A stretch of DNA of 64,000 bases from Persicaria tinctoria (Eukaryota > Streptophyta > Magnoliopsida > Caryophyllales > Polygonaceae). Shown here piece by piece: positions 1-13,200 of this stretch (its first letter is position 1; each line of letters begins with the position of its first letter). The position numbers and the translations under genes are program-made. The notes beneath the pieces were generated by a model, which saw nothing but the letters and a program-made list of their open reading frames with translations, searched no databases and was not told the DNA's origin. Location of the stretch: contig JBANSL010000003.1 in the NCBI GenBank assembly GCA_037127255.1, positions 25,183,314-25,247,313 on the forward strand. The letters are read 5' to 3'.

Positions 1-285
1 ATATTGGATGTAATATGAATATATTGGGTTCTTCAAGGAATGGAGCCATGGAGGTGATGCAAAGGATCGCTCAGGTCAAAACTGTTGAAGAGAACACTAA
101 CTGCGGCTTGCTGGATTGACGAAATCCAAAATTGGCTTATTATCTGTCTGTCTGATCATTCTTTGTGAGAAGGAAATTCAGCACAAACCATGTAGTTGAC
201 ATTACAATACACTCTAAATCTTCTTCTTTGTCACAAGTATACAACTCATGTAACACTCTATAGTTTACAAGGTATCGAGACGTTT

Positions 286-1912
286 TCAGAGGCCCCGTGA
301 GCCAGGGACATCGGTCCAGCGCAGTTCCAGCTCAATCTCACCGCGCTCTACGTTTTTGAGCCGGAGAAACATGCTCTGCACAACCTCACCATCCACCCAT
401 GCCACATTGCTCTCCTCGGCCAAGTTGTTCTCTCTGCTCGGAAGGATTTTGGTTATGATGGTTCCACTCTGAATGCCCTTCAAATTCCTCTTCAATGCCT
501 CTACAAACGGTTTAATGTCGAACTCCGCCTCTCCCATCTTATCGTCAAACGTAAAGGTGTCCTTGTCGTATACCATCTGAAAAATTGAACAGCAGGTCTT
601 AAGTAAGTAACCACAAGAGTTCCATCAATGAAGCAATTGTGATGTTTGATGTACGCGTTATCGAGTGCTTTTTGCACGGTCACTCGTTGATCAAATTGTA
701 TTGTATCAAGTAAGCCTTGAAAACAATCAATTCATTCCCTGAACATGATTATGAAGTTGTCGTAGATTAGACTTACAAGCTTGATGGGCTGGTTTGGATC
801 TGTGATGTAAAGGGTCAAATCTTCGTTCCACTCGGGATTGAGACACTTCTTGATAACTCGAGTCTTAAGCTTCTGTAATGACAGAAATATGGATCAGAGC
901 TTGGAATAATCCCATTCATTCAAGTAAATACAGACCCCCGGATCTAAAACTGGCACAAACATAACAATTGACAGCAATTGTGGAATTAAGCTAATTATGT
1001 TGCCATTATTGTAATGCACCATTTCAGTAACCTAACATTTGCTGAACTACATACATACTCTGTAAGCCTTCATTTGGTGTGTAGTTTAATGCATACTGGC
1101 ATGATACGCCAAAGATAACACACGCCTCAAATTTAAAGTTTCATTACCAAGTGATCCAGTTGGATTTGAGAGGAATATTGTAAAGGGGAAGCAAGTGATC
1201 TCTATAGAAAAATCAGAGCCACAAACTCAACAAGTCTCTTTGTCCATTCCATTAGCCTATCCTAACCAATCTAATTCGGTTTCGTAGACCTGAAAAACAA
1301 GAGTTCTTGTGACATATGGCAATCATGTGGTCCATTTGGTATCCATACCGAGGAATCAGCTATGGAAACTACATACTCGTCCCCAAATCGATACCGGTAG
1401 CAATTTATTAGGCACTAATATTCTAACCATACAGCCTCTTAAGGTGATAAATGTCTCAATCATCATAAATGGTGTATTTATAACACCAGGTGGGGGTGAA
1501 ATACACTCATTCTGAAACCGACGAACAAACACGAAATTTAGGGAATATACAATTAGGAGTAGAGAAGAAGAAGAAAAGAGTCCAATAATTTATTTATTTT
1601 TAAAAAAAAAATTAAAAGATTTCAGCAGAAAAATATAAGGGAGGGGATGGGACAACAATCCCCGACAATTTACATCTGCTGGCAAGTAGCTACCACAGAT
1701 GAAAGCAATTAAACCCAAATTGAAACTGGCTAAATGTGGAATCTCAAAGAAGATGTATGAACTGAAAGTTAAAAACCCAGAAAAAGGGATAAATTAAGGA
1801 CCTGTTTGGCCAAGCGGATGACAACGTAGGGGTCACTGCTTTTGACATCTCGAATAGCCAGATCAATGCCCCTCTTTATTCGGATGCGGAGCAAACCCAT
1901 CAAATCCTCCAT
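286..1912 (-). CDS. C2-domain CAR-family protein, three exons
   Basis: Small C2-domain protein of the plant CAR (C2-domain ABA-related) family. Known members bind phospholipid in a Ca2+-dependent way and bring PYR/PYL abscisic acid receptors to the plasma membrane. I read three exons: 1912-1802, 872-777 and 576-286. Donors are CAG|GTCC and CTT|GTAAG, and acceptors are TTACAG and TTTCAG. The exons are all in phase 0 and give 165 residues, a normal family length. Exon 1 gives the conserved start MEDLMGLLRIRIKRG and DPYVV, exon 2 has NPEWNEDLTL, and exon 3 has the Ca2+-loop region with FDDKMGEAEF and ends PGSRGL. Asp residues of both Ca2+ loops are present. A longer in-frame start upstream (about 2020) lies near or before the expected transcription start, so I prefer the MEDL start. 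Nothing looks broken. Confidence 0.9.
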
Positions 1913-2041
1913 CCGGGTTGGAAATTCAGAGGGTGATGGTGCGATCCGATTTGGGTTTTGATCGATCGGAGAAGTGAGAGATTGAGGAGGACAAGTTTTC
2001 AGCTTGAGATGGAGTGACATGAGAGAGAGATGGTTTGTGAT

Positions 2042-2049
2042 TATATATA
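2042..2049 (-). promoter_or_regulatory. TATA box of the CAR-family gene
   Basis: TATATATA on the minus strand, about 130 bases upstream of the chosen start codon. It would place transcription start near 2015 and give a 5' UTR of about 100 bases. Confidence 0.5.
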
Positions 2050-2136
2050 GAGGGGAAAACAAAGGAATGAGATCATTTTTTTCCAAATTAATGCTCCCTC
2101 CGTCCTAAATCAACTCATTTTATAAAATATAAAGTT

Positions 2137-3305
2137 GGGAAATTCCGTTTGGTACCCCGAGTTTTTGACAATTCCGGATGGTGTCCCACACTTTTTTTTT
2201 GTCCGGATGGTACCCCTGAGTTTTGTCAAAAGTCCGGCTCATGCCCAAAACTCATAGTTTCTTCTTTTTAATGAATAAAATCACCCATTATTTTTATTTT
2301 TTCATAAATATGCCCATTTACTTTTAACATTAAACAAAACTACTTATCATTTAACTAAATTCAAAACAAAATTGACAAAATCACCTTTATTTTTTAAAAT
2401 TAATAAGATCACACATTATTGCCAAAGTTGTAGCAAAAAATACCCATTCTTTCCAAAAATTTTTTTGAAGAAAATCAACTATTATTTTTGACATTACACA
2501 AAAGATCCGTTACATATTTTTCATATTTTATAAAAAATAAATCTCATTATTTGTCAAATATTGCATGTACATAATCACCCATTATTTAAAAATTTTTGCA
2601 CAAATCCGCTATCTTATTATGTGAACAAAAATAGTTAACCTATACATTATAAAAAAAATACTTTGTAAAACCATACTTTGTGTAAAACCACCCTTATGCT
2701 TTAAAAAATACAAAAAATCATTTCTTGTGTAATAAAAGAAGGTGTTATTCATTTCTTTTGTTTGGAATACATAAACCCTAATAAAATAAGAATGATTAAT
2801 CTCTTATTATATTTTTCTTTTACAAGAAGAAAAATAAATAAATAAAATTTACTTTTCTTTTTAAAAAAAATTATAATCAAGCATTTGGTTAAATTGATCA
2901 ATCACATTTACAAATGTTTAAAGTTAATGAGATATAAGTTAAATATTGTTTTGAAAAATAATATGTGTTAAAAATATTGCAATAAAAAATTTTGGAAATA
3001 TTGCAATAAAAATTTTGGAAATAATATGTGATTTTGTAAAATTTTAAAAAATAAAGTTGGTTTTGTCACTTTTGTGTTGAATTTTGTTAATTAATATGTA
3101 GTTTTGTTCAATGTTAAAAGTAAATGGGCATATTTATGAAAAAATAAAAACAATGGGTGGTTTTATTCATTAAAAAAGAAGAAACTATGAGTTTTGGGCA
3201 TGTGCCGGACTTTTGACAAAACTCAGGGGTACCATCCGGACAAAAAAAAGTGTGGGACACCATCCGGAATTGTCAAAAACTCGGGGGTACCAAACGGAAT
3301 TTCCC
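2137..3305. mobile_element. Mutator-type (MULE) non-autonomous foldback element
   Basis: A 1169-bp element bounded by perfect 9-bp target duplications TATAAAGTT (2128-2136 and 3306-3314). The ends are near-perfect inverted repeats starting GGGAAATTCCGTTTGG and continuing for about 300 bases on each side, to about 2460 and 2990. The interior is AT-rich with no coding sequence. A 9-bp duplication plus long inverted repeats is the Mutator signature. It sits in what looks like half of an older Stowaway MITE (CTCCCTCCGTCC at 2094). Confidence 0.85.
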
Positions 3306-3365
3306 TATAAAGTTTTTACTAATTTTTCAAAATAATATTATAAATAAAAAATAATATTTTATATA

Positions 3366-3594
3366 CTTCCTCTGTTCTAAAATAAAAGTCACTTTCATTT
3401 TCGGCAGGCGTTTTAAGGGGATAAAAACTCAATCAAATATTATTTTTTTAATAAATTTGTTTTTACAAGTTAAGAGTAACAATTTTGAAATTATTTTAAA
3501 AAATTAATTAAAAAATAATATTTTATAATATTTTTACCTCATTAAAAAAACGTACATTAAATAACAAAAGACACTTATTTTAAAACGAAGATAG
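3366..3594. mobile_element. Stowaway-like MITE
   Basis: AT-rich 229-bp sequence flanked by TA on both sides. Its inverted ends resemble the CTCCCTCCGTTCCAAAATAAGTG type (left CTTCCTCTGTTCTAAAATAA; right end reads CTATCTTCGTTTTAAAATAA on the other strand). The same family is seen at 24874-25093. Confidence 0.65.
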
Positions 3595-3599
3595 TAATA

Positions 3600-4860
3600 C
3601 GGCTTATATTTTAGATTATTTAATAGTAAACCTTAAAACTCAAGGCTAACTAAGTCTCTACGGTCAAATACCACCTTAAGACTTGTTAATGGACTTGGAG
3701 ACTTGTTGGCATTACGTGTCAAACGATCGTATATCGAACTTTAATTTATAAATTTGAAAAATATTATCCTAATTCCTAATAATATTAATGTTTTAATTCT
3801 TAAAAAAATGAATATGGAGTGGTTGATCTATGGTTTGTTTGATAATATATAGTTGATAGATAGCAATAATTGAGGTTAACAGATTAAATATGTTACATAT
3901 AAATTAAATTAAAATACTTATAGGTTAGTAAGGTGTTTGATAGATCTATCAAAAACATGCTTCGACCAAAAAAAATTATTCGAGTGCTCGAAATTTTTTT
4001 AGGTTTGGATCAGGTGCTCTAGACCTATTCAGGGTCCAACTGCTTGAGTCAATGGGTTCGACCCGACGGATCACGGGTTGGGAAGTCTCGATTCAAACCC
4101 TAACCCGTGGACAAGGTGGATCGACATATCAAAATAGGTTTCGTTCCATGCATAAAATACATTAATATAATATTACAAATAATCAAGATGAATTCAAATA
4201 AATAAATAAAATAATAATATAAAGAAAATCAGTTCGTTAGATTATATATAATCTAAATATATTTTATTTAGATTCTCTCAAAATATAAATAAAATTCACA
4301 TGTATAAAGTAAAATATATTTTTTCTTTTCTATCGTTAATTAAATTTCATATATTTTAATAAATAAGTGATTTTTAAAAATATTTTAATATTCTTTTTTA
4401 TTAAATATGTAGTATATATTTATTACGTTAGTTTACTAAAATATCTATGTACGGATGGATTGTGGGTCGTGGCTATATATTATGGCTACATAATATTTTA
4501 ATAATTTATTTTGGCCTTGAAAAATAATATAGATATAAATAAAATAATAATCATTAATTAATTAATTTTGATATAAATAATTCTTTATAACAAAAAATAA
4601 TCAAGATATAAATAAAATAGCACCTATCAAATCATACACATTTATCTATTTATGTCTTTGGTAAGTATGAAAATGAAATATTTTTATTTGTATATTTTTT
4701 TAATTAACTAAAATATTTATATAGATATATTGTGGCTTATATAACTTTCTATAAACTATAACAGCATATTGTTTTATGATTTTTTTTCTTAGAATCAATC
4801 ACAATGCGCAACGTACATCGTTATAAATCGGTTTTAGTATGTATATAGATTACTTTATGT
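3600..4860. other. AT-rich spacer
   Basis: No gene-like frame, RNA gene or clear element. A short run at 4040-4135 has GGGTTCGACCCG-type words like those at 6241-6690 and 46080-46290. Confidence 0.6.
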
Positions 4861-4869
4861 ATATAGATC

Positions 4870-5348
4870 ACTGTTCTAAAAATCGCGCATAGGTGCCGCC
4901 TGCGCACGGCCTAGGCGCTAGGCGACAAGGTACCTAGGAATTTTTACGCCTAGGCGGTCTCTAGGCGGATTTCCGCCTAAGCGCCACCTAATCCCGCTTA
5001 GCCCCGCCTAGGTGGGTGATTATTTAGATTTATATATATAGTTTCTAAGAGAGTGATTAGTCAGCTTATAGTTTTTTTTATTCCCCAAATCGATCGGGAT
5101 GCATTTACTTTTGATTCAAGCCTATAGTTTTAGATTTTAGGAGGCTTAAAGTTATCAGTCAGACGAGCGCTTTTACATTTATTGACTTTATTGTTAGTTA
5201 AGCACACCTAATTTGAGTTTATGATTGGTATTATAAATATTACTACATTATATAAATTATTGACATGTTCTACCCATTGAAATATAGGGAAATAATCAAG
5301 TTTAGTCTAAGTCCGCAGAGGCACCGCCTAGCGCCTTTTAGAACATTG
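4870..5348. mobile_element. Short-TIR element rich in CCTAGGCG, copy 1 (9-bp TSD)
   Basis: A 479-bp element with ends ACTGTTCTAAAAATCGCGC and, on the other strand, CAATGTTCTAAAAGGCGC. It is flanked by ATATAGATC / ATATAGATA (8 of 9 match). GC-rich arrays of CCTAGGCG-like words lie just inside both ends around an AT-rich middle. A second copy in opposite orientation is at 43932-44487 with a perfect 9-bp duplication, which confirms the boundaries. TSD length suggests a Mutator relative. Confidence 0.7.
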
Positions 5349-5357
5349 ATATAGATA

Positions 5358-6139
5358 GATATATAGATTCTTTTGGAGCATGTTTCACCCATGTAATTTA
5401 TAATAATTTTTTTATATATTTTTAAAAATTATAATTTATTTTTATTTATCCATAAACAATAATATTGTATAGATTTGATATAGTTTTTGTGAATTCAAGA
5501 ATAGACGCTTATTGGCATTCGTTATTTTATATTCTTATTACTTCATTTTGATTCTATTAAGAAAATGTAATTGTATGTTTTTACTTTCTTTCTATTCTAT
5601 TTCTAATTTCTATTCTAGGGAATAAAATAGAAAGAAATATACAACAAAAAGTAACTGAACTAAGAATAAAAATATATTCAATAAAAAATTAAATTAATGT
5701 ATATATATTAAAATAGATATAAAATTTTATTTCTCTATATTAAATCTTGTATACAAATAATATATATAAATCATGCTTACAAATATTATTGTTACATTTT
5801 ATAATATATAATTATAATAGGCGGTAAAAAGATAAGTTAAGAAATGGAAATGATTTGTAGAAACGTAGGTGAAAAAATAAATTAAAATTTTTAAAGAAAA
5901 AAAAATGATAAAGTGGAGTTAAGAAACTCTATATAATTTTACTTATGCGGATTATCTAACTATAAAATATATCATAATCGTTGTTCTAAACATCATTTAG
6001 CGTGATGAATTTTGCATCTTATTTCTTAGTAGTTCAGATCATCTGGTCCTCTTTGGTGGTCACTCTAGTATATCACAAAATTATTTTGGTATAAATTTTA
6101 AAATATTTTTAGATTTTATACTCTTGTATTGCTTGGTTT
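5358..6139. other. AT-rich spacer
   Basis: Low-complexity AT-rich DNA without recognisable genes or element ends. Confidence 0.6.
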
Positions 6140-6153
6140 ATAATATTTTATTA

Positions 6154-8777
6154 AGCCTAATAGGGGAATCTGCCAAGGGGATCCTCTTGCACCTTACATT
6201 TTTGTGTTAGTAATGGAAGGACTAGCTCACTAGAAACTAGACCTGTCAAACGGGTCATTCGGGTCGGGTCACTTCGGGTTTCAAGTAAAACGGGTCTCGG
6301 GTAAAACGGGTTCCGGGTTTTTCGGGTTGACTCGAACTCGGGTTTGATCGGGTTTCGGGTCGGGTTCGGGTCGATTTCGGGTTTGTCAATTTTTTCTTTT
6401 TTAAATTAAAAAAATCATTATTTGATAATTTTGTGATAAATTTTAATTATATACAAAAAAAATTAATTATATATAATTATAAATCAACCGGGTCAGTCGG
6501 GTCACCGGGTCAATCGGGTCAAAATTACCGGGTCAATCGGGTCACCGGGTCGAAACCCAGATTACCCGGAAAATTTCGGGTTTTTCGGGTTCGGGTCGAA
6601 AAAAAAATTCGGGTCAAAATTTTCGGGTTCGGGTCGAAAATTTTTCGGGTCGGTCGGGTCGGGTCACCGGGTCGGGTTGTGTTTTGACAGGTCTACTAGA
6701 AACGGTAATCCTATTCTCTTCCTCACTTTTGCTGATGATACAATTATTTGTGCGAAAGTGGCTCACAATTATTTGTGCTAAATACCATCCAGAACATGAT
6801 AAACAAATTCTCCAGTCTTTTCGGGCCTTACGATTAAATATAGTAAAAGCTCTCTTCAATGTTCCAAAAATGTCAACCAAAACCTAGCCAAAGACCTTGC
6901 CTAGAGTATGGGAATTTCGATTTCTAGCACTCTTGAAAAGTATCTAGGTATTCCGATAATCAATGGCCGGATTAGAAACTCTATTTTTGAGGAGGTCATC
7001 TAAAACCTGAAAAAACAACTTTCCAAATGGAAGGCTTCAAACCTATCCCAGTCAAGCAGAGCTGTTCTAATCCAAGCAAACCTTAGCTCCAAAACCAACT
7101 ATCTAATGCAAAATTTCTTACTCTCTATTGATCAGATCAAAAAAAAAAAAAAATCTGGAATAAACTTCACATAGAGAGATATACCCCTCTCATTAGCAGA
7201 GATAACATCTGTAAGAGTAAAGCCCATGGCAGCATGGGCATTAGAAAAGCGGAAGACTTAAATATAAGCCTCCAATTTAGACTCTTGTGGAAACTCTACA
7301 CCAATGAAGAAAACATTTGGGCAAGAGTCATCAAAGAAAAATATTTGCAAAACAATAGCATCAAGAACAAACAAAATCAGGCCACCTCTTAGCAATTTGG
7401 TAGATTATTATCCCTTAGAGAAAATTTTGAAAAATGTCTCCTTTGGCTTATAGGTGATGGTACCTCGATAAATGTTTGGGATGATCCTTGGATCCCTAAT
7501 ATTAACTTTAATACCTTTATGGGTAATAATGACCCAAATATGAAAGTCTACCATCTCCTTACTTCTCAAAAATTGTGGAATAGGCCGCTCATTGAGAGCC
7601 TTTTTCCTCATCATATCGTCAATAACCTCCTATCTCTCAACATCCCATCTTGGCATACTCCGGATAACCTAATCTGGATGTCTGACCCCGCCGGAAAGTT
7701 TACCACCAAATCTGCTAAAATAATTACCAAAATCCAAAATCATAATACAAATAACAATGGATGGCCGGATTTGGAACCTTAACCTCCCACCCCGGCTTAA
7801 GAATTTAGTCTGGAAAATTAAAGTTAATGGTCTTCCCACAACTTGCAGGCTTAATATAAGTATGTCAAGAGAGTTCATAGAACTTGTTCCCTTTGTAATC
7901 AGAGTAATGAAGATGCCACACATCTATTCACAAACTGCCCCTTCTCAAAGGAGTTAATAACACAATATGAACACTCCACCAGAAATTTTTTCACCAACCT
8001 AACAATACAAGGTTCTCATTGTGACAACTTAATGTTAATCAAACAAGCAAATCGGCATTTTGAAGACCTAGTGACCATTTGGCAAATGATATGGGAAACT
8101 AGAAACATTTTAGTTTTTTTTTTTAAAAAAAAAGCAAAGCCTGACTGTTTTGGGAATCTCATCATGCGTATTAATATAAACATTCATGACTAGAAAAAGG
8201 CTAATAAGGTGAACAAAAACAACACAAAGAGGAATAAAAAAGAGGTCTAGGGCTAAGTGGACTAGACCAGCTAGAACCATGTACAAAATCAACGTAAATG
8301 GTTCTGTCAAACCCATTGGTGTATGTCAGGTGGGGGAATCATTCGTGATTCTAGGGGCCATGTAACTGAGATTTTTCACCAGGAAGTCAATCAAGGCACG
8401 GTTATTCAAACTGAAGCAACAAAAATCATAAGAGGAATGCAGATAGCTTGCAGATTGGGACTACGGAAGATCATTATAGAGGGAGATAACCAAGAGCTGA
8501 TGAGGACTCTTAGTCAAGGAAAAGGAAGCAAGTGAGAAATAATGCGCCATATACAAGAAATCAAGATTATGGGAGCTGAATTCGAAGCGGTTGAATACAG
8601 ACACATCTACAGATAAGGCAACAAAGTTGCGGATTATATAGCCACGAAAGGCATCATTAGTGATAGATCTACCATCCCTTTTAATAGAGATCTTTGTACC
8701 ATCATCCGTCAGGATGATCCCGGAGCAAGTTTACATGTTTTGTAATAACTCCGAATGTTTGCATACTGGAAAAAATA
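6154..8777 (+). pseudogene. 5'-truncated LINE (L1 clade) remnant
   Basis: Decayed non-LTR retrotransposon flanked by perfect 14-bp duplications ATAATATTTTATTA (6140-6153 and 8778-8791), with a short A-rich tail. Reading forward with frameshifts, one sees in order: an RT segment ending QGDPLAPYIFVLVMEGLAH, then (after the inserted hAT MITE) the catalytic FADD box, the KYLGIPIINGR palm/thumb region, the zinc-binding RVT tail (LPPRLKNLVWKI) near 7770, and RNase H at about 8280-8745 (IIRDSRG, IEGDN). Many stops and indels mean it cannot be active. The endonuclease half is missing, as expected for 5' truncation. Confidence 0.85.
6238..6695. mobile_element. hAT-type MITE inside the LINE
   Basis: A 458-bp element with inverted ends TAGACCTGTCAAA and perfect 8-bp duplications CTAGAAAC (6230-6237 and 6696-6703), the hAT hallmark. 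The body is made of degenerate GGGTCGGGTT-like words. It splits the RT frame of the host LINE, so it is younger than that LINE. Confidence 0.9.
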
Positions 8778-8791
8778 ATAATATTTTATTA

Positions 8792-10063
8792 TGAAATTCA
8801 TGTTTTAAAAATTAATAAAAGTCATTTTTCCAAAATAACTGATATTTTAATTACCTATATTTTAAAATTTTGAATTTTCATAATAAAGTTTTATAAACGT
8901 ATTACTAATGTTTAAAAATATTTTTTAGATTTTTTTTTAAAAAAAAAAAACATGAACCGTCAAAGGAACCAGGGGATCCGGACCGATTTCGTAGGTTTTG
9001 GGTCAATCAAATGAAAGTGGTGGGCCCAACATACAAACAAGAACCCGTAATTGACGCCGTATGCATATGCGTTGCATTTAATTACAATTTCCACCTAATC
9101 AATCACTCCTCTCTTCACGACATTTACGGAGTATTTTAGGATCCAATTCGCCCAACAATTTGTTTAATTTCCGATTGTGATATATTGGAATATGAACTCC
9201 AACGATCGGTAAAGTAATAATAATTGTAAGTCGTAAAAAAAATATACCGATGGATTATAGTTCCGTCCGTTATAAAAAAAATAAAAATTATAATGAGTGA
9301 TGTAACCCAAAATACGGATGTGTATTTTTTATAACTTGTAATGATTGCTTATTTTTCCATTATATATAGAGAGAGAATAATTATCCAATACGCTCACTCT
9401 TAAAATGTATTTATGAGATCAATACTTAACCATTTGATTAAAATTGAATGAAGGGATATGATGAAAAGTTAATATGTGAAAATTAAAAAGAGCAAATTAT
9501 ATTATCTTTTTATATATATCCATTTAAATTGAAAATATGGTAAGTTTCACTACTTTGTGGAAATTAAAAGGCTTAATTTGTGAAAATACGATCCTTTTAA
9601 TTTGTCAACTCGAAAAAATATCACTTGCATATCGATCTCTTTCTTCTTATAAAATCTATCAAGGATATATCTGTCCGTTTATCAATTTATGTTCACCTAC
9701 ATATTCTAAATAATAACACTTAATATGCTAAATATTAACCTACAAATTAAAACATTTATTTCAATATTCTCGCATAATCTATCCTACGCTTCTCGTCTTC
9801 ATATGACCAATATATGTCGAGTTATTCAAATGAATAATGGCTGATTATTCAAAAGAATAAGGTTTACTTATTCAGCTAAAAAATGGAGCTCTCAAGTTTA
9901 AATTAATTAGGAGATAAAATAGGGATTTTGAGAGATAAATTTATTATTTATTTATTTATATTTATGTCTATATTATTTTCTTTCTATTTTTATTGGGTGC
10001 ATATTCAAATCTAAACATCTCAATCTTTATCATCCTATGGTTAATAAAGGGTTTCAAAAATAT
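8792..10063. other. AT-rich spacer
   Basis: No supportable gene. A poly(A)/poly(T) boundary near 8930-8950 may mark an old retroposon end, but no duplication is visible. Confidence 0.5.
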
Positions 10064-10064
10064 A

Positions 10065-10092
10065 CTAGCATAGTGCCCGTGCGTAACGCACG
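10065..10092 (-). mobile_element. Probable Helitron 3' terminus
   Basis: On the minus strand a 6-bp-stem hairpin CGTGCG-TTA-CGCACG is followed after 9 bases by CTAG and then T. This is the classic Helitron end (hairpin, then CTRR, inserted before T). The element would extend rightwards from here. Its 5' TC end could not be fixed by eye. Confidence 0.45.
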
Positions 10093-10269
10093 AGATTTGT
10101 AAAATATATTATATTTTATAGAAGATATTAGCATAATTTATTTACATTATATATTAGATATATTATACTATTATAATAATATGAAAACGATATAGCAAAA
10201 TAATATAAATTTGGATAAAAAAATATAATGCTTATATTATATCAATATATAATTATATATGTGGAAAAA

Positions 10270-13200
10270 TGAAAACGATGAAAAGGCAGAACCAGTGCGA
10301 CGACTCCTTTCTTCCTCCTTTCTCCCAGTTCCAATTCAGTCATCCTCTTTCTTTCAATTTCTATCTGAAAAGTGAAATAGATCCTTCCTCAAGTTCGATT
10401 TGAAATCGATCCTTCTCATATGTCGATCTAAAAAATCAAAGAGAGACGACTCCTTTCTCCCCAGCCCCAATTCAATCATCCTCTTCCTTTCGAAACCCTA
10501 AAATCAATTCTGTCCTCCAAAGCTTTCATAAAATCCAGAGATTCGACGTTATTCTTGCAATTAACCTTTGTCAATTTCGATTTGAAAAAGATTCTTCCTC
10601 AATTTCGATCTGAAAAATTAAAGAGAGACGAAAATCGAACACCGGCATTACACTCTGTGATGAAGGTAACGATTCTTATTTATTTGTTTCCTCCCTAACT
10701 TTACCAAATATTCATAACATGCTCGAACAATTCATGACTTTGCATTTTATTTTGTCGACGCATCACCCCTCTTATAACCGATTCGAAGGCAGTTGCATGA
10801 TTGGGTGGATTAGGAGTAGTTTTGATGTCACTAAGGAACTTGATTAGATTCGTATGGTAGGTAGTAGATTATTAGTTATGAGGTTTTGGGGGTTGAGATT
10901 GGTAATAGTTTATGAAATTCATCTAAACTTGCTTCATCTATACATTTATGATTGAATTAAAGAAGATCAGATTAATTTTCTAATTGAAGAATAAAATCGA
11001 TAAAAATGGGACAGGAAGATGAATCAAAGAAGTTGGATAGGTATCCTTGTTGTCGGGTTTGTGCAAAAACCTGAGCTAAAGATGCAACTCAATGCTGATA
11101 GAAGCTACCCACATCATGTTTCACTGTTTACATATTTGATTGTTTACATTATTAAGGGCATTACTTTTATAGTTTTATGTTGTTTGACTTTTAAAATACA
11201 CAAATGTTGAACATGAGTTTAAGCCTATTAGCTCAAAATTCCAAGAGTGTTTTCATAAATCACAAAGATGAGGGTTCAAATCCCGCATAGGCTTCGTATA
11301 CGTGATGTTAAAGTATCATATGTAAAAAGTATCATACGTGATCTCTATGCTTTAGCTCTTCATTAGGGATGTTGACTTCAGGAGTGAGGTAAAAATGTTT
11401 CTATTTTGAAGTTGTTATGTTTTAGTTGATACTTGATTTCGTGAATGATAAATTTATATGGTATGCAGTTTTAAAAGATGGTATTGTACGTGATTCTAAA
11501 ATCAATGAAATTCATTTAATGAGTTGTTTAAAAAGTGAAGTAACAACTATCAAGGCATTAAGATGTTGAAATTTGGGATTTTATAAAGGCACTGAACAGA
11601 AAAAGCTCTAAAAAGGGGGATTTTGATTTACTTTTAACAAATACACTACAATCTGAATTTTTTCATAACAATTTATAATTGTCGAGTGACTTAACAAAAG
11701 CATGTGCAAGATTCGCAAAAGTATACATCAAAAACTGCTTCTGGATGAAGGATACACTGAACTGAAAAGAAAAGAGAAAATGGTGAATTTGATTATCATA
11801 TGTGAAGTAATCTAAAGTAGTATAAAGGTAATCCTTGTACAAAATAACAATGTAAAATGAGATGGCTCCAAGGAAATGTGAATATCTCAGGGAGTTGTGT
11901 GGAATAAAATCATCAAATATCTAATAAAAAGTATTAAAAATTAACAAAATAAATTTCACGTGATAATCATTCAAAGGAGTTTAGTGAAATTTATTTATTA
12001 GTAACATATTGATTTATTATTTTCTGGCTTTAAAAAATCTTGGATAAATAATAATCTGTAAATTTGGAGAAGTTGTTATGATTTGGTCAACAAATTCAAA
12101 ATATTTTTATTAATAAAAATGATTTTAAGTATATTTATTTTAAATATATATGAGGATAGGTTAAGCGAATGGCTGCCACGTGACACTTTCAATGTGAGGC
12201 CACCACGTGTATCCTTCGCAACTGTTTTAGTATTATATTATATATATTATATATATATTGATTCATCTTATCTCATATTCTCGTGGGGCTCATCAAGAAA
12301 AGGGCTAAATTGCTTTTATAATTCCTTATTTTTTTAATCCCTAAAGTTAATAAAAATCATCAAAATAACAGTTGATTGCGGACTTCAGTCACCCCGACCA
12401 AAACCCAGAAGTAATTTTTTGTGGATCAATACGATTTACAACTTACTCAAAGTATCAAAATATACAAATTAATATGAACCAATTTGAAATTTCTAATTAA
12501 GGAAAAACAATCAAATGTTATCGAACTCATCAGACATATCTAGTACGTAGATAACATTAAGCTATTTAATTTGTACAATATAATGAGTATTTAGAATTTG
12601 ATAGAAATGCAATAGAATGATTAGGGTAGAGGTATCGATTATCGTCAAATATATGATGGTTAAGGGTATGGAATGGATTAAATAAAAATGGAAAATATTT
12701 TAAATTAAATAAGATAATTAAAATAATTGGTAAAGATAACTATTAGGAGGAGATCCCTTGAATATCTTAACGAACTAACGATAATATCAGATATCAAAAT
12801 CAATTAGTAATATTAATTATAATATTAATAAAGATTAATAGATAGATAGAGACTGACTTAATTTTTAATTGGATTATGCTAAATAATTTAATTAAACTCT
12901 CAGCCATTGAAATAAACTAACGGATAAGATTATATCTCACATAATTAAAACCAAAAAGAAAAGAAAAAAAACATCCTCTCAGTTCTCACGTCTCGGTTCC
13001 TCAACCAGATTGTCTACTCCGTTTGACTTGACTTTGTCTTCCCCAATCAATGGATTTGTGTATTGTCCTAAGAATATTTTATCAGACCGATGTTAAGAAT
13101 AATCATCATTAATTCATTGTACAAAATATAAGAGAGTATGCATGCTCATTTTGTTTATAGATTGTCTAATATAAAGAGTTTGATAAACACATAACTATAC

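Noticed and set aside
1309..1515. 68-codon plus-strand frame
   Set aside because: Lies in the first intron of the CAR gene on the other strand; no family.
6241..6690. GGGTCGGGT-type words as telomere-like repeats
   Set aside because: Not the plant telomere unit, irregular, and bounded by hAT ends.
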